DNA of 64,000 nucleotides from Bacteroidota bacterium (GCA_947447375.1 CANFJB010000004.1:120136-184135), one strand, 5' to 3'. Counted from the stretch's first letter, positions 25,632 through 34,723 are shown. The notes: generated by a model not told the origin, from the letters alone. A program made the numbers and translations.

Positions 25632-26135
25632 ATGAAAAAGATACAACTACTCTTTATCTGTTTGCTTACAGTTGCTTTTTCAAGCTGCGAAAAGGATGAT
25701 ATTTGCGATGCTACCACTGCTACTACGCCAAAATTGATTATCGAATTTTATGATATTCTTAATCCAACAGTTAAAAAAAATGTTACCAATTTAGCTGTCA
25801 AAGAAATAAATACTACTACTAGTTTGGCTTTTACAGGAACAAGTAAAATTCAAATTCCTCTGAGAACCAGTCAAGATTTAACTAAATATAGTTTTATTTT
25901 AAATAGTACTGATGTAGCTATTGATAATGAGGATTTCCTTCAGTTTAATTATGCTAGACAAACTATTTTCGTTTCAAGAGCCTGTGGGTTTAAAACCAAT
26001 TTTACTCTTGATTCAACAACGCCATATATTAAAACTGAAACTTCAATTCCTGATGGTTATTGGATTCAAAATGTAGTAATTACTACTTCAAATATAATAA
26101 CTGAAAATGAAATACATGTCAAAATTTACTTTTAG
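25632..26135 (+). CDS. DUF6452 family lipoprotein
   Basis: 167 aa with a lipobox Cys at about 19 (LTVAFSSC). The segment PKLIIEFYDILNPTVKKNVTNL matches the flavobacterial DUF6452 family. No known function. It overlaps the next gene by 20-29 bp, and the pairing with a DUF6048 gene is typical of the group. Confidence 0.8.
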   Translation: MKKIQLLFICLLTVAFSSCEKDDICDATTATTPKLIIEFYDILNPTVKKNVTNLAVKEINTTTSLAFTGTSKIQIPLRTSQDLTKYSFILNSTDVAIDNEDFLQFNYARQTIFVSRACGFKTNFTLDSTTPYIKTETSIPDGYWIQNVVITTSNIITENEIHVKIYF

Positions 26136-26841
26136 TATTCTTCTGATTTTGACGTCATTTTTAGTGATTGCTCAAACCAAAAAAACAGATAGTATTCCAG
26201 CTAAAATTGAAAAATACGGAATCCGATTTGGAGCTGATATTTCAAAATTGGCGAAATCTTTTTATGATAAAAATTATAAAGGGATCGAATTTGTAGGCGA
26301 CTACCGTGTGACAAGGAATTATTATCTAGCAGGAGAATTGGGAAATGAAAATACAACTGTAGAGGATGATCGATTAAGTTTTACAACACAAGGAACTTAT
26401 TTGAAAGTTGGTTTCGATTACAATTCCTATGAAAATTGGCTTGACATGCGCAATATGATTTATCTAGGAATGAGATACGGAGCGAGTACCTTCAGCCAAA
26501 CGCTTAATTCTTATAAATTATACAATACTTCTACTTATTTCCCAGAAGCACCAACAGTAATTTCTGGAGAAAAATTCAACGGACTCACTTCCCAATGGAT
26601 TGAAGTAGTATTAGGATTAAAAGCAGAGGTGTTAAAGAATATTTATTTAGGATATAGCGTAAGATTCAATTGGCTTTTAACCAATACGAAACCTGAAAAT
26701 TTTGACAATTTATATATTCCAGGGTTTAATAGAACCTACAATGGTGATTTTGGAATTGGGTTTAACTATAGTGTATCCTACTTTTTACCATTGTATAAAA
26801 CTAAATCTACTCCCAAGGCTGACCCTAAAAAGAAAAAGTAA
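26116..26841 (+). CDS. DUF6048 family protein, probable outer-membrane beta-barrel
   Basis: 241 aa from the ATG at 26116; an ATG at 26107 is the alternative. It has a signal peptide (about 1-20) and alternating beta-strand pattern (YRVTRNYYLAGELGNENT, LKVGFDYNSYENW, YLGMRYGAS) with aromatic girdles, ending in a Lys-rich tail. It matches DUF6048. Its 5' end overlaps the DUF6452 gene, so the two are likely co-translated. Confidence 0.8.
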   Translation: MSKFTFSILLILTSFLVIAQTKKTDSIPAKIEKYGIRFGADISKLAKSFYDKNYKGIEFVGDYRVTRNYYLAGELGNENTTVEDDRLSFTTQGTYLKVGFDYNSYENWLDMRNMIYLGMRYGASTFSQTLNSYKLYNTSTYFPEAPTVISGEKFNGLTSQWIEVVLGLKAEVLKNIYLGYSVRFNWLLTNTKPENFDNLYIPGFNRTYNGDFGIGFNYSVSYFLPLYKTKSTPKADPKKKK

Positions 26842-27078
26842 TTACTTAATTTCTTTAATTCCTTTTAGGAATAACCATTTCATAAATAGTTTTTCACCAT
26901 CGTTTGTTTTTACCGCTTGAAATTTAGGTGCCAAAATCGTACTCACTACAAATGATGTAATTGGTACCCAAAACCCGGTTAAATTGGAATATTTATCCAG
27001 TAAAATTCTAAAAAGAATAAACAAAACTGCAAAACATAACAATTGGAAAACGAAAGATTTTACTTGTAATTTAGTCAT
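26842..27078 (-). CDS. Small two-pass membrane protein, unknown
   Basis: 78 aa with two hydrophobic segments (about 9-25 and 35-52) and a basic C-terminus (KWLFLKGIKEIK). I do not recognise the family. It starts 10 bp after the THUMP methyltransferase gene on the same strand and converges with the DUF6048 gene, whose stop it touches. Confidence 0.65.
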   Translation of the reverse strand: MTKLQVKSFVFQLLCFAVLFILFRILLDKYSNLTGFWVPITSFVVSTILAPKFQAVKTNDGEKLFMKWLFLKGIKEIK

Positions 27079-27088
27079 AATTATAAAT

Positions 27089-28264
27089 TTAATCAGTTGG
27101 ATTTTCTATCACTTGGAATTTAGCTCTTTTACTGCCTTCGTACATTTCGTACTTCACTAATCTAGCTTCAATACTTGCGTTAAATAACTTGATTTTTCTT
27201 GACGGTTTTAGTCCCACAAATTTCAATGCCTCTAAGTTTCCTGTGATAAACCAAGCATTAGTGCCTGGATAATTTTTCTTCAAAGTATCGCCAATATTCT
27301 TATAGAATTCTTCCATGTGAATATCCAAACGTTCGTCATAAGGAGGATTGAAAACAATGTGCAACTTGCCCTCAGAAGTCTTTTCCGTTTCAAAAAAGTT
27401 CTTTTCTTGAATGGTAATGTATTCCTCTAAATTGGCATTTTTTATATTTTCTTTTGCTTTACTAACCGCACTTGGCGCCTTATCGTACCCTTTAATCGTA
27501 TAATGAAATTCTCGGACTTTCTTCAATAAGGAATCCATAATCATATCAAAAAGATCATTATCCCAATCGTTCCATTTTTCAAAAGCAAATTCTTTTCTAT
27601 TGATGTTTGCAGGAATATTACAAGCAATCATTGCAGCTTCAGCGAGAAAAGTTCCCGAGCCACACATGGGATCCAAAAAGTCACTTTGACCGTCCCAACC
27701 TGATAATAATAGTATTCCAGCTGCTAAAACTTCATTTATTGGAGCAATATTAGTCGCTGAACGATACCCTCTTTGGTTCAATGAATTCCCAGAAGTATCC
27801 AATGCCACCGAAACTTGATCTTTATCAATATGAATATTTATTCTTAAATCGGGGTGTGCTTTATCAATACTTGGCCTCTGCCCTGTTCTCTCTCGAAATT
27901 GATCTACAATTGCATCTTTACATTTTTGAGAAATAAACTCCGAATGATTAAAATGCGTTGAATGCACTGTTGCATCGATTACAAAAGTTTGATTGGCATT
28001 AATAAACTTAGACCAATTAATCCCTTGAACCCCTTTATATAACTGACTTTCATTGGTAGCTTTAAAAAAATAAATCGGTTTTAGAATTTTCAAAGCAGTT
28101 CTTAAAGACAAATTGGCTTTGTACATAAAACCTTTATCTCCTTTAAAACTTACCATTCTAACGCCTTGCTCAACATCCTGAGCGCCAAGCATTTTTAGCT
28201 CATTTGCCAAAATTTCTTCAAAACCAAAAAAGGTTTTGGCAATCATTTTAAAATTATTTTCCAT
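27089..28264 (-). CDS. THUMP-domain RNA (guanine-N2) methyltransferase, RlmL-N/Trm11-like
   Basis: 391 aa from the ATG at 28264; an earlier ATG eight codons upstream is less likely. An N-terminal THUMP domain (about 50-160) is followed by a Rossmann methyltransferase with FLDPMCGSGTFLAEAA (motif I) and the catalytic NPPYDERL (motif IV). It resembles the N-terminal half of RlmL, which methylates 23S rRNA G2445. The precise target is not certain. Confidence 0.88.
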   Translation of the reverse strand: MENNFKMIAKTFFGFEEILANELKMLGAQDVEQGVRMVSFKGDKGFMYKANLSLRTALKILKPIYFFKATNESQLYKGVQGINWSKFINANQTFVIDATVHSTHFNHSEFISQKCKDAIVDQFRERTGQRPSIDKAHPDLRINIHIDKDQVSVALDTSGNSLNQRGYRSATNIAPINEVLAAGILLLSGWDGQSDFLDPMCGSGTFLAEAAMIACNIPANINRKEFAFEKWNDWDNDLFDMIMDSLLKKVREFHYTIKGYDKAPSAVSKAKENIKNANLEEYITIQEKNFFETEKTSEGKLHIVFNPPYDERLDIHMEEFYKNIGDTLKKNYPGTNAWFITGNLEALKFVGLKPSRKIKLFNASIEARLVKYEMYEGSKRAKFQVIENPTD

Positions 28265-28332
28265 TATAAAATCAAGTATTCGTTGCAAAAATACACTAAA
28301 TTTGCTCGACTTTAATTAATTGAAATAAGATA

Positions 28333-29097
28333 ATGTCGGATTCAAATAAACAAATGGAACAAAATTCACCATTAAAAACCAGTAATTGGTTTGCTTCATG
28401 GTTTGATTCCCCATATTATCATGTGCTTTACAAGGAACGTGATGAAATGGAGGCACAGTTGTTTATGGACAACATAGTTCATTACTTAAACCTTCCTGAA
28501 GATGCTAAAATATTAGATCTAGCTTGCGGAAAAGGTCGTCATTCAATTTATTTAAATCAAATGGGATTTCAGGTAACTGGAGCAGATTTATCCTCAAATA
28601 GCATCGCCATAGCTTCACTTAACGAAAATGAAACGCTAAAATTTGTTGAACACGATATGCGAATTCCGTTCGATGAAAAATTTGATGCCATTTTTAACTT
28701 ATTCACAAGTTTTGGATATTTTGAAAATGACGAAGATAATTTTATCACGCTCAAAGCAATAAGAGATAGCATTTCGGAATATGGATTTGCCGTAATCGAC
28801 TTCATGAATGTACACAATGTATTGGCAAACTTAGTACCGGAAGAAGTAAAAGTTGTTGATGAAATCGAATTCCACATCAAAAGATATTTAAAAGACAGCT
28901 TTATTTACAAGGAAATTGATTTTGAAGACCAAGGTCAAAAATATCATTTTACAGAGAAGGTGAAAGCAATAACCCTCGGAGATTTTGAAACAATGATGGA
29001 AAATGCAGGTATTTATTTACTTGATGTTTTCGGTGATTACAAACTCAAAAAATTCCACAAACTAGAAAGTGAAAGATTAATATTGATATTTAAATAA
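28333..29097 (+). CDS. Class I SAM-dependent methyltransferase
   Basis: 254 aa. Motif I ILDLACGKGRHSIYLNQMG is at about 59-78 and an acidic motif II (VTGADLS) follows. The substrate is unknown; the general shape is that of small-molecule methyltransferases. Its stop overlaps the next ATG (TAATG), so it is coupled to the ZIP transporter gene. Confidence 0.85.
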   Translation: MSDSNKQMEQNSPLKTSNWFASWFDSPYYHVLYKERDEMEAQLFMDNIVHYLNLPEDAKILDLACGKGRHSIYLNQMGFQVTGADLSSNSIAIASLNENETLKFVEHDMRIPFDEKFDAIFNLFTSFGYFENDEDNFITLKAIRDSISEYGFAVIDFMNVHNVLANLVPEEVKVVDEIEFHIKRYLKDSFIYKEIDFEDQGQKYHFTEKVKAITLGDFETMMENAGIYLLDVFGDYKLKKFHKLESERLILIFK

Positions 29098-29777
29098 TGA
29101 GTGCTTATTTTCCATTTTTACTACCTCTATTTTCTGTATTAATCGGATATGCTTTTGCATTATTTATTAAGCCAAAAGCTAAAAAAAATCTGAAATTACT
29201 TTTAGCATTTAGCGGTTCTTTTTTATTATCACTAACAGTAATGCATTTGCTTCCAGAGCTTTATGTATCAAATAATTCAAGTATTGGATTGTTTATTATG
29301 CTTGGAATTTTATTTCAAATCGTCTTAGAATTTTTCTCAAAAGGTGCCGAACACGGACACGTTCACGGCCATGATAAATTACAAAAAATGCCTTGGCTTC
29401 TATTTATTAGTTTGTGTATTCACGCATTTTTAGAAGGATTTCCTGTGGGTCACCAACACAAATTGGCGTTAGGAATTGCAATTCATCATTTTCCAATTGC
29501 GATAATTTTAACCACCTTTTTTGTAAATGCCGAATTAAACAAAAAAGCGTTATTTTTATTCATGGTTTTCTTTGCAATCATGACTCCTTTAGGAACTTTA
29601 GCATCAGAGATTTTACCAATAATAAGTAACTATTACACCGAAATAACGGCCGTAGTTATTGGTATTTTATTCCACATTTCATCTACAATTATTTTTGAAA
29701 GTAGCGAAGGACACAAATTCAATATTGCTAAAATCTCCATGATTGTACTCGGAATAGCAATTGCCTATTTTATATAA
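29097..29777 (+). CDS. ZIP family metal transporter
   Basis: 226 aa with about eight membrane helices. His-rich cytoplasmic loop (GAEHGHVHGHDKL, about 82-94), then the metal-binding helix HAFLEGFPVGH and IHHFPIAI (about 108-134). It imports Zn or related divalent metals. It overlaps the methyltransferase stop by one base. Confidence 0.9.
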   Translation: MSAYFPFLLPLFSVLIGYAFALFIKPKAKKNLKLLLAFSGSFLLSLTVMHLLPELYVSNNSSIGLFIMLGILFQIVLEFFSKGAEHGHVHGHDKLQKMPWLLFISLCIHAFLEGFPVGHQHKLALGIAIHHFPIAIILTTFFVNAELNKKALFLFMVFFAIMTPLGTLASEILPIISNYYTEITAVVIGILFHISSTIIFESSEGHKFNIAKISMIVLGIAIAYFI

Positions 29778-29820
29778 ATCTTATTGAAATAATCACTAAA
29801 TTTGTAAAAAATAAATCGAT

Positions 29821-30060
29821 ATGGAAACATCTATATTAGAGAGAATTACAATTAAACCAGACGTTTGTAATGGAAAACCAACTGTTCGCGGCATGCGAAT
29901 TACTGTTGAAACTATTTTGCAATATTTGTCTGCAGGAGATTCTGTTGAAACTATTTTAGAGGCCTATCCATTTCTTGAAAAAGAAGATATTCAAGCTTGC
30001 ATTGCATTTGCATTAAAAAACCTTTCTAACCAAAAAAATGAAATTCAAATCGCAAGTTAA
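29821..30060 (+). CDS. DUF433 antitoxin-like protein, apparently without its partner
   Basis: 79 aa. DUF433 signature KPDVCNGKPTVRGMRITVE and a C-terminal winged-helix-like region (DIQACIAFALKN). Such genes normally precede a PIN-like (DUF5615) toxin gene. Here only about 55 bp follow before a dispersed repeat (30117), and no toxin gene is seen. Confidence 0.88.
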   Translation: METSILERITIKPDVCNGKPTVRGMRITVETILQYLSAGDSVETILEAYPFLEKEDIQACIAFALKNLSNQKNEIQIAS

Positions 30061-30116
30061 ATATGGATATCCACTTTTCATTTTTAGTTGATTTACATAA
30101 TTTTTTTATATAATTT

Positions 30117-30252
30117 GGGCGTGTCCTCGTTTAAAACATTTCGAGGTACAAGACCATTTTCATTAAACTCGGTCGGGCTATTCGCTGCAAGTCCTCGCCA
30201 AGTTCCGTTTTACTCCACTTGCCTGTGGGCTTTCCACTTCTATCCCTCACGC
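30117..30252. repeat. Dispersed intergenic repeat, family 1 (copy 3)
   Basis: Starts GGGCGTGTCCTCGTTTA and ends CTATCCCTCACGC, with the core TTAAACTCGGTCGGGCTATT shared with 59257-59381 and 60265-60377. Terminal GCGTG pairs with CACGC here, while the copy at 59257 has GCGCG with CGCGC: a compensatory change suggesting selection on a paired structure. The 270-bp gap between DUF433 and murQ holds only this and the murQ promoter. Confidence 0.85.
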
Positions 30253-30298
30253 AAAAAAAATGCTCAAATTAACCATAGTGCTTTCCATAAAATCTTTG

Positions 30299-30306
30299 TA
30301 ACTTTG
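30299..30306 (+). promoter_or_regulatory. -7 promoter box for murQ
   Basis: TAACTTTG, 24 nt before the murQ ATG, fits TAnnTTTG. Confidence 0.6.
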
Positions 30307-30330
30307 AACTTAAATCATTGAATCAAGAAA

Positions 30331-31152
30331 ATGACCTTTATTAAAACCACCGAACAATCTTCAAAATACGAACATTTAGAAAAAATGTCGGTTGAAGAAT
30401 TGTTATACAATATCAATCAAGAAGACCAAATAGTTCCTTTGGCAGTTGAAAAAGCATTACCTCAAATATCAGAATTAGTAACTCAAATAGTTGCCAAAAT
30501 GAAACTTGGAGGACGATTATTTTATATCGGCGCTGGAACTTCTGGAAGATTAGGAATTGTAGATGCCTCAGAATGCCCGCCAACATTTGGAGTTCCTTTT
30601 GATTTGGTAAACGGAATAATTGCTGGTGGCGATAAGGCCATCCGAAGAGCTGTTGAAAATGCAGAAGACAACCCAACACAAGCTTGGATCGACCTTCAAA
30701 CAGAAAATATCTCAGAAAATGATGTGGTTGTTGGAATTGCAGCTTCGGGAACAACTCCTTACGTTATTGGAGGTTTGAAAGCGTGCAATGAAAAAAATAT
30801 AATTACAGGTTCTATTTCTTGCAATGCAGGAAGCCCGCTTTCGCAAACGGCACAATTTCCAATTGAAGTAATTGTTGGGCCTGAATTTGTAACTGGAAGC
30901 TCGCGAATGAAAGCTGGAACAGCACAAAAATTGGTTCTAAACATGATTTCTACAGCCACAATGATTCAATTGGGGAAAGTAAAAGGAAATAAAATGGTGG
31001 ACATGCAATTGAGTAATAGCAAACTTGTAGATCGTGGGGTAAAAATGATTATGGGTGAAATTCCTGTAACCTATGAAAAGGGAGCTGAATTGTTAGCCAA
31101 ATATGGAAGTGTGAGAAAAGCAGTTGATCATTATAACAATGAAAACAAATAA
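30331..31152 (+). CDS. murQ: N-acetylmuramic acid 6-phosphate etherase
   Basis: 273 aa, slightly shorter than the E. coli enzyme. It cleaves the lactyl ether of MurNAc-6-P in peptidoglycan recycling. SIS-domain phosphosugar motif IGAGTSGRLG (about 67-76), the catalytic Glu region ASECPPTFG, and PEFVTGSSRMKAGTAQK are conserved. It is followed by a small membrane protein gene and a pentapeptide gene in close order. Confidence 0.95.
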   Translation: MTFIKTTEQSSKYEHLEKMSVEELLYNINQEDQIVPLAVEKALPQISELVTQIVAKMKLGGRLFYIGAGTSGRLGIVDASECPPTFGVPFDLVNGIIAGGDKAIRRAVENAEDNPTQAWIDLQTENISENDVVVGIAASGTTPYVIGGLKACNEKNIITGSISCNAGSPLSQTAQFPIEVIVGPEFVTGSSRMKAGTAQKLVLNMISTATMIQLGKVKGNKMVDMQLSNSKLVDRGVKMIMGEIPVTYEKGAELLAKYGSVRKAVDHYNNENK

Positions 31153-31154
31153 TT

Positions 31155-31376
31155 ATGAGTACCAATAAAGAGGTTTTAAGCAAAGGCATAAAATATATTA
31201 CCATTTCCCTACCCTGCTTATTCATTGGTCCGGCAGTAATTCATTTTGCTTTTATAAATAAATTGCAACCTTTATTTTATTTGATTTTGGCAATTGGAAT
31301 CGGGATTTGTATTACTGCAATGGTAATGCTTTTTAAAGGTTTAAATACAATAATGAAAAGCCTTTTTAATAAATAA
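31155..31376 (+). CDS. Small two-pass membrane protein (DUF6095-like)
   Basis: 73 aa with two membrane helices (about 15-35 and 42-62) and a short charged tail. It matches the pattern of flavobacterial DUF6095 proteins, which commonly follow murQ. Its stop overlaps the next start (TAATG). Function unknown. Confidence 0.75.
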   Translation: MSTNKEVLSKGIKYITISLPCLFIGPAVIHFAFINKLQPLFYLILAIGIGICITAMVMLFKGLNTIMKSLFNK

Positions 31377-31948
31377 TGGACGCCTTAATTCATATCAATA
31401 AGACTTTTGAAAAAGTCATTTCTATAAATAGCAGAATCAACAATCGGGAGTTTGAGGGCTGTGTTTTTAAAAATTGTGATTTTTCAAATAGCGATTTTTC
31501 AAACAATACCTTTATGGATTGTGAATTTTTCGACTGCAATCTTTCCATGACCAAATTAAAAGGGTCCGGTTTAAAAACAGTGGATTTCATCAATTGTAAA
31601 TTGCTTGGAATTCAGTTCAATGAATGTGATGATTTTTTGTTTAACGTGAGTTTTGAAGAATGTGTTTTGGATTATGCTTCGTTTGCCAATAAAAAAATGC
31701 TGAAAACAAATTTCCTGAATTCGTCATTAAAAGAAGTTACCTTTATAGGAGCCAATTTATCCAATTCCGTGTTTGAAAATAGTAATCTAGACGGAGCCAT
31801 TTTTAACGACACCCAATTGGCTGGTGCTGATTTTACCTTAGCTCAAAACTATAAGATAGATCCAGAGTTTAATCCGATGCGAAAAGCGAAATTTTCAAGT
31901 TTGGGAATTGTGGGATTATTGGATAAATATGATATTAAAATAGAGTAA
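31376..31948 (+). CDS. Pentapeptide repeat protein
   Basis: 190 aa. Repeats of the A(D/N)LXX kind run from about 20 to 155 (FKNCDFSNSDFSNNTFMDCE; NLDGAIFNDTQLAGADF), building a right-handed beta-helix like Qnr and McbG. Some of these protect DNA gyrase; no such role is shown here. It is coupled to the preceding membrane protein by TAATG overlap. Confidence 0.88.
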   Translation: MDALIHINKTFEKVISINSRINNREFEGCVFKNCDFSNSDFSNNTFMDCEFFDCNLSMTKLKGSGLKTVDFINCKLLGIQFNECDDFLFNVSFEECVLDYASFANKKMLKTNFLNSSLKEVTFIGANLSNSVFENSNLDGAIFNDTQLAGADFTLAQNYKIDPEFNPMRKAKFSSLGIVGLLDKYDIKIE

Positions 31949-31950
31949 CT

Positions 31951-32020
31951 AGCCCTGATAGAAGGGAAAATCCCGAGCTTTTTAGCGAGGATTTGGAATG
32001 ATAGCAGGATAAAGCTTCAA
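31951..32020. repeat. Dispersed intergenic repeat, family 2 (copy 2)
   Basis: AGCCCTGATAGAAGGGAAAATC, a short hairpin core, then GATTTGGAATGATAGCAGGA: the plus-orientation form of the family also seen at 14568, 39680 and 50560. Confidence 0.7.
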
Positions 32021-32033
32021 ATAAAAATATGAA

Positions 32034-32402
32034 ATGAAAAAAATTATATTGTTCTTCTCTCTACTGATTTTGACTTCGTGTTACGACGTAGAAAGAAATT
32101 GTAAAGACTTCAAAACAGGCAAATTTCAGTTTGATTATGTAGTAAACGGCGTTAAGAAAACGACACTATTTGAGCGTACCGAGACGATGCAAATAGAAAC
32201 CTACGAAGGTAAAACCGACACCGCAACAGTGCGATGGGTGAACGATTGCGAATTTGTTTTACAGAAATTACACCCGAAAAATATAAAAGAAAAAAAAGCA
32301 ATTAGCATGAGAATAGTGTCAACTACGAAAAATTCTTATACCTTTGAATTTGGAATTATTGGCAGTGATGAAAAGCAAAAAGGAATTGCCGTAAAACAAT
32401 AA
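32034..32402 (+). CDS. Small lipoprotein of unknown function
   Basis: 122 aa with a clear lipobox (LLILTSC, Cys 16). Conserved-looking core CKDFKTGKFQFDYVVNGVKKT and a beta-rich remainder. Flavobacterial homologues have sometimes been labelled DNA topoisomerase IV subunit, which this sequence does not support. It sits 15 bp before terC, so the two may share a transcript. Confidence 0.8.
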   Translation: MKKIILFFSLLILTSCYDVERNCKDFKTGKFQFDYVVNGVKKTTLFERTETMQIETYEGKTDTATVRWVNDCEFVLQKLHPKNIKEKKAISMRIVSTTKNSYTFEFGIIGSDEKQKGIAVKQ

Positions 32403-32417
32403 ATTAAACGAATCTAA

Positions 32418-33191
32418 ATGGAAGTTTTTTTAAACCCAAGTGCTTGGATAGCTTTATTAACATTGACTTTTTTAGAAATTGTTCTGGGAATTGACAATAT
32501 AATTTTCATTTCTATTGCAACTGGAAAGTTACCTTCTGAAAAACGCAAAAAGGCAACTCAAATCGGTCTTTTTTTAGCGATGTTTTTACGTATTGCACTA
32601 CTATTAGGGATTTCGGTATTGATAGCAATGAAAGAGGCATGGATTACTATAAATTTGAGTTGGTTTACAGCACAAATAACAGGTCAGAGTTTGATTTTAT
32701 TACTTGGAGGATTGTTTTTATTGTACAAAAGTACCAACGAAATTCGTGAAAAAATAGAAGAAAAAGGGGTTGAAGAAAAACAACTTGGGAGATCAGCTGC
32801 GAATCGTTTTTCAAGAGTTTTGGTGCAAATTATGCTTATCGATTTAGTGTTTTCATTTGATAGTATTTTAACCGCTGTGGGAATGACCAATGGGGTTCCA
32901 GGTGCAATTTATATAATGGTAACCGCGGTGGTGATTTCAGTTTTCATCATGATGCAATTTGCTGTACCTGTTGGTATTTTCGTGAATAAACATCCATCAG
33001 TTCAAATTTTAGGGTTAACCTTTTTAGTGTTAATTGGCTTTATGTTGATTACGGAAGCGGCGCATTTAGCGAACGCTTCTTTTTTTGGAAACCACGTAGA
33101 TGTAGTTCCAAAAGGATATCTGTATTTTGCGATTTCGTTCTCCCTTTTGGTGGAAGTTTTAAATATGAAAATGTCGAAAAACAAGAAATAA
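32418..33191 (+). CDS. TerC family integral membrane protein
   Basis: 257 aa with seven to eight membrane helices. The family acidic membrane motifs are present: EIVLGIDNIIFIS (about 14-26) and DLVFSFDSILTAVG (about 141-154). TerC relatives act in metal (Mn) export or protein secretion-linked metalation; older naming linked them to tellurite resistance. No ter operon is present, so tellurite is unlikely. Confidence 0.9.
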   Translation: MEVFLNPSAWIALLTLTFLEIVLGIDNIIFISIATGKLPSEKRKKATQIGLFLAMFLRIALLLGISVLIAMKEAWITINLSWFTAQITGQSLILLLGGLFLLYKSTNEIREKIEEKGVEEKQLGRSAANRFSRVLVQIMLIDLVFSFDSILTAVGMTNGVPGAIYIMVTAVVISVFIMMQFAVPVGIFVNKHPSVQILGLTFLVLIGFMLITEAAHLANASFFGNHVDVVPKGYLYFAISFSLLVEVLNMKMSKNKK

Positions 33192-33218
33192 AAAAAGCCA
33201 CTTTCGAGTGGCTTTTTT
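33191..33218. terminator. Bidirectional terminator between terC and msrA
   Basis: Perfect 12-bp stem AAAAAAGCCACT / AGTGGCTTTTTT with a TTCG tetraloop. A- and T-runs on both sides serve terC (+) and msrA (-). Confidence 0.92.
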
Positions 33219-33233
33219 GTTATTTAGAAAAAA

Positions 33234-33881
33234 TTATTTCTTGAGTTTGTCTTTGAAAAGCTTTCTAACTTTGTCTACTTTTGGAGTAATTACATAACTA
33301 CAATATCCTTGAGACTGATTTTGATTGTAATAATTTTGATGGTAATCTTCCGCTTCATAAAATTTTGAAGCTTCAGAAATTACAGTTACAATAGGCTTTC
33401 CAAACGTATTTTCTTTCGTTAATAAAGCAATATAGTCTTCAGAAATTTTCTTTTGACTTGCATTATGATAGAAAATTTCACTTCGGTACTGCGTTCCCAT
33501 ATCATTTCCTTGACGGTTTAATGTGGTAGGATCATGAGTGGCAAAAAACACTTCTAGAAGTTCTCCAAAAGAGATTGTATTTGGGTCAAATGTAATTTGG
33601 ATTGCTTCAGCGTGACCGGTATCTCCCCTACAAATGTCAGAATACGATGGATTTACTGTGGTTCCGCCAATGTATCCTGAAGTTACCGTTTTTACACCCT
33701 CTAATTCTAAAAATACGGCTTCGGTGCACCAAAAACAACCACCTGCAAATGTTGCCACTTCTAATTTATCTTGAATTTCCATTGGTTTGTTGGGTTTTAA
33801 ATGAGGTAAATCTTGGACTTTTTCTTTTGACTGACACGAAAAAGCTAACATTGATAATAGAATACTGATTTTCTTTTTCAT
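33234..33881 (-). CDS. msrA: Peptide-methionine (S)-S-oxide reductase, exported lipoprotein
   Basis: 215 aa. Lipobox Cys at about 16 (LLSMLAFSC) precedes a full MsrA domain with the catalytic GGCFWC (about 46-51) and the HAEAIQITFDP and YHQNYY segments. It repairs oxidised methionine in envelope proteins. Single-gene unit. Confidence 0.94.
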   Translation of the reverse strand: MKKKISILLSMLAFSCQSKEKVQDLPHLKPNKPMEIQDKLEVATFAGGCFWCTEAVFLELEGVKTVTSGYIGGTTVNPSYSDICRGDTGHAEAIQITFDPNTISFGELLEVFFATHDPTTLNRQGNDMGTQYRSEIFYHNASQKKISEDYIALLTKENTFGKPIVTVISEASKFYEAEDYHQNYYNQNQSQGYCSYVITPKVDKVRKLFKDKLKK

Positions 33882-34024
33882 ACTTTATGTTTTTACAAAT
33901 TTATCAAGAATAAGAAGCTATCGATTGGCAATTAACTAAATATTATAATTTGTGAGATAATTTTATTCCTTGTTATTTTCAATAATCGTGAAAATCTTTG
34001 TTACTTTGTGAAAACAGAATCAAT

Positions 34025-34708
34025 ATGATAGAAGCAAAAAAAATATACAAATATTACGACCAACTCCAAGTATTAAAAGGGGTTGATTTGCATATTAAAA
34101 AAGGGGAAATCGTATCGATTGTTGGTTCGTCAGGAGCAGGAAAAACCACGCTTTTGCAAATATTAGGAACATTAGACAAACCCAATTCTGGTAATACTTC
34201 TGAAGACCAAGTATCAGAATTGATAATTAACGGTCAAAACGTTCTATCCATGAACGATAAAGAGTTGTCTAAATTTCGAAATTTAAACTTAGGATTTATC
34301 TTCCAATTTCATCAATTACTACCGGAATTTACTGCATTAGAAAATGTATGTATTCCTGCATTTATAGCTAATAAATCAAAGCAAGAAACGGAAATTGAAG
34401 CGAAGAAATTATTAGATTATTTAGGTCTCTCACAACGTATTAATCACAAACCAAATGAACTTTCAGGCGGTGAACAACAGCGCGTAGCAGTTGCAAGAGC
34501 TTTAATAAACAAGCCTTCTATTATTTTTGCTGATGAACCTTCAGGGAATTTAGATACCGCATCTGCAGAGAATTTACACCAATTGTTTTTTAAATTGCGT
34601 GATGAATTTGGTCAAACCTTTGTGATTGTTACCCACAACGAAGAATTAGCCAACATGGCCGATAGAAAATTGGTTATGGTTGACGGGCAAATTAGTAACC
34701 ATTTATAG
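34025..34708 (+). CDS. ABC transporter ATP-binding protein, LolD-like
   Basis: 227 aa from the ATG at 34025, nine codons inside the longest frame. Walker [10 protein letters not shown], signature LSGGEQQR and Walker [13 protein letters not shown] are intact. Closest by pattern to LolD/MacB ATPases (lipoprotein release), but no LolC/E permease gene is adjacent. The next gene starts 15 bp after its stop. Confidence 0.9.
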   Translation: MIEAKKIYKYYDQLQVLKGVDLHIKKGEIVSIVGSSGAGKTTLLQILGTLDKPNSGNTSEDQVSELIINGQNVLSMNDKELSKFRNLNLGFIFQFHQLLPEFTALENVCIPAFIANKSKQETEIEAKKLLDYLGLSQRINHKPNELSGGEQQRVAVARALINKPSIIFADEPSGNLDTASAENLHQLFFKLRDEFGQTFVIVTHNEELANMADRKLVMVDGQISNHL

Positions 34709-34723
34709 GGTTCCAACTATAAA

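Noticed and set aside
30088..30321. 77-codon open frame upstream of murQ
   Set aside because: It is translated from dispersed repeat family 1 and overlaps the murQ promoter; no protein features are visible.
32034..32402. DNA topoisomerase IV subunit label for the small lipoprotein
   Set aside because: The protein is 122 residues with a lipobox and no topoisomerase motifs; real ParE and ParC are at 50918-55470.
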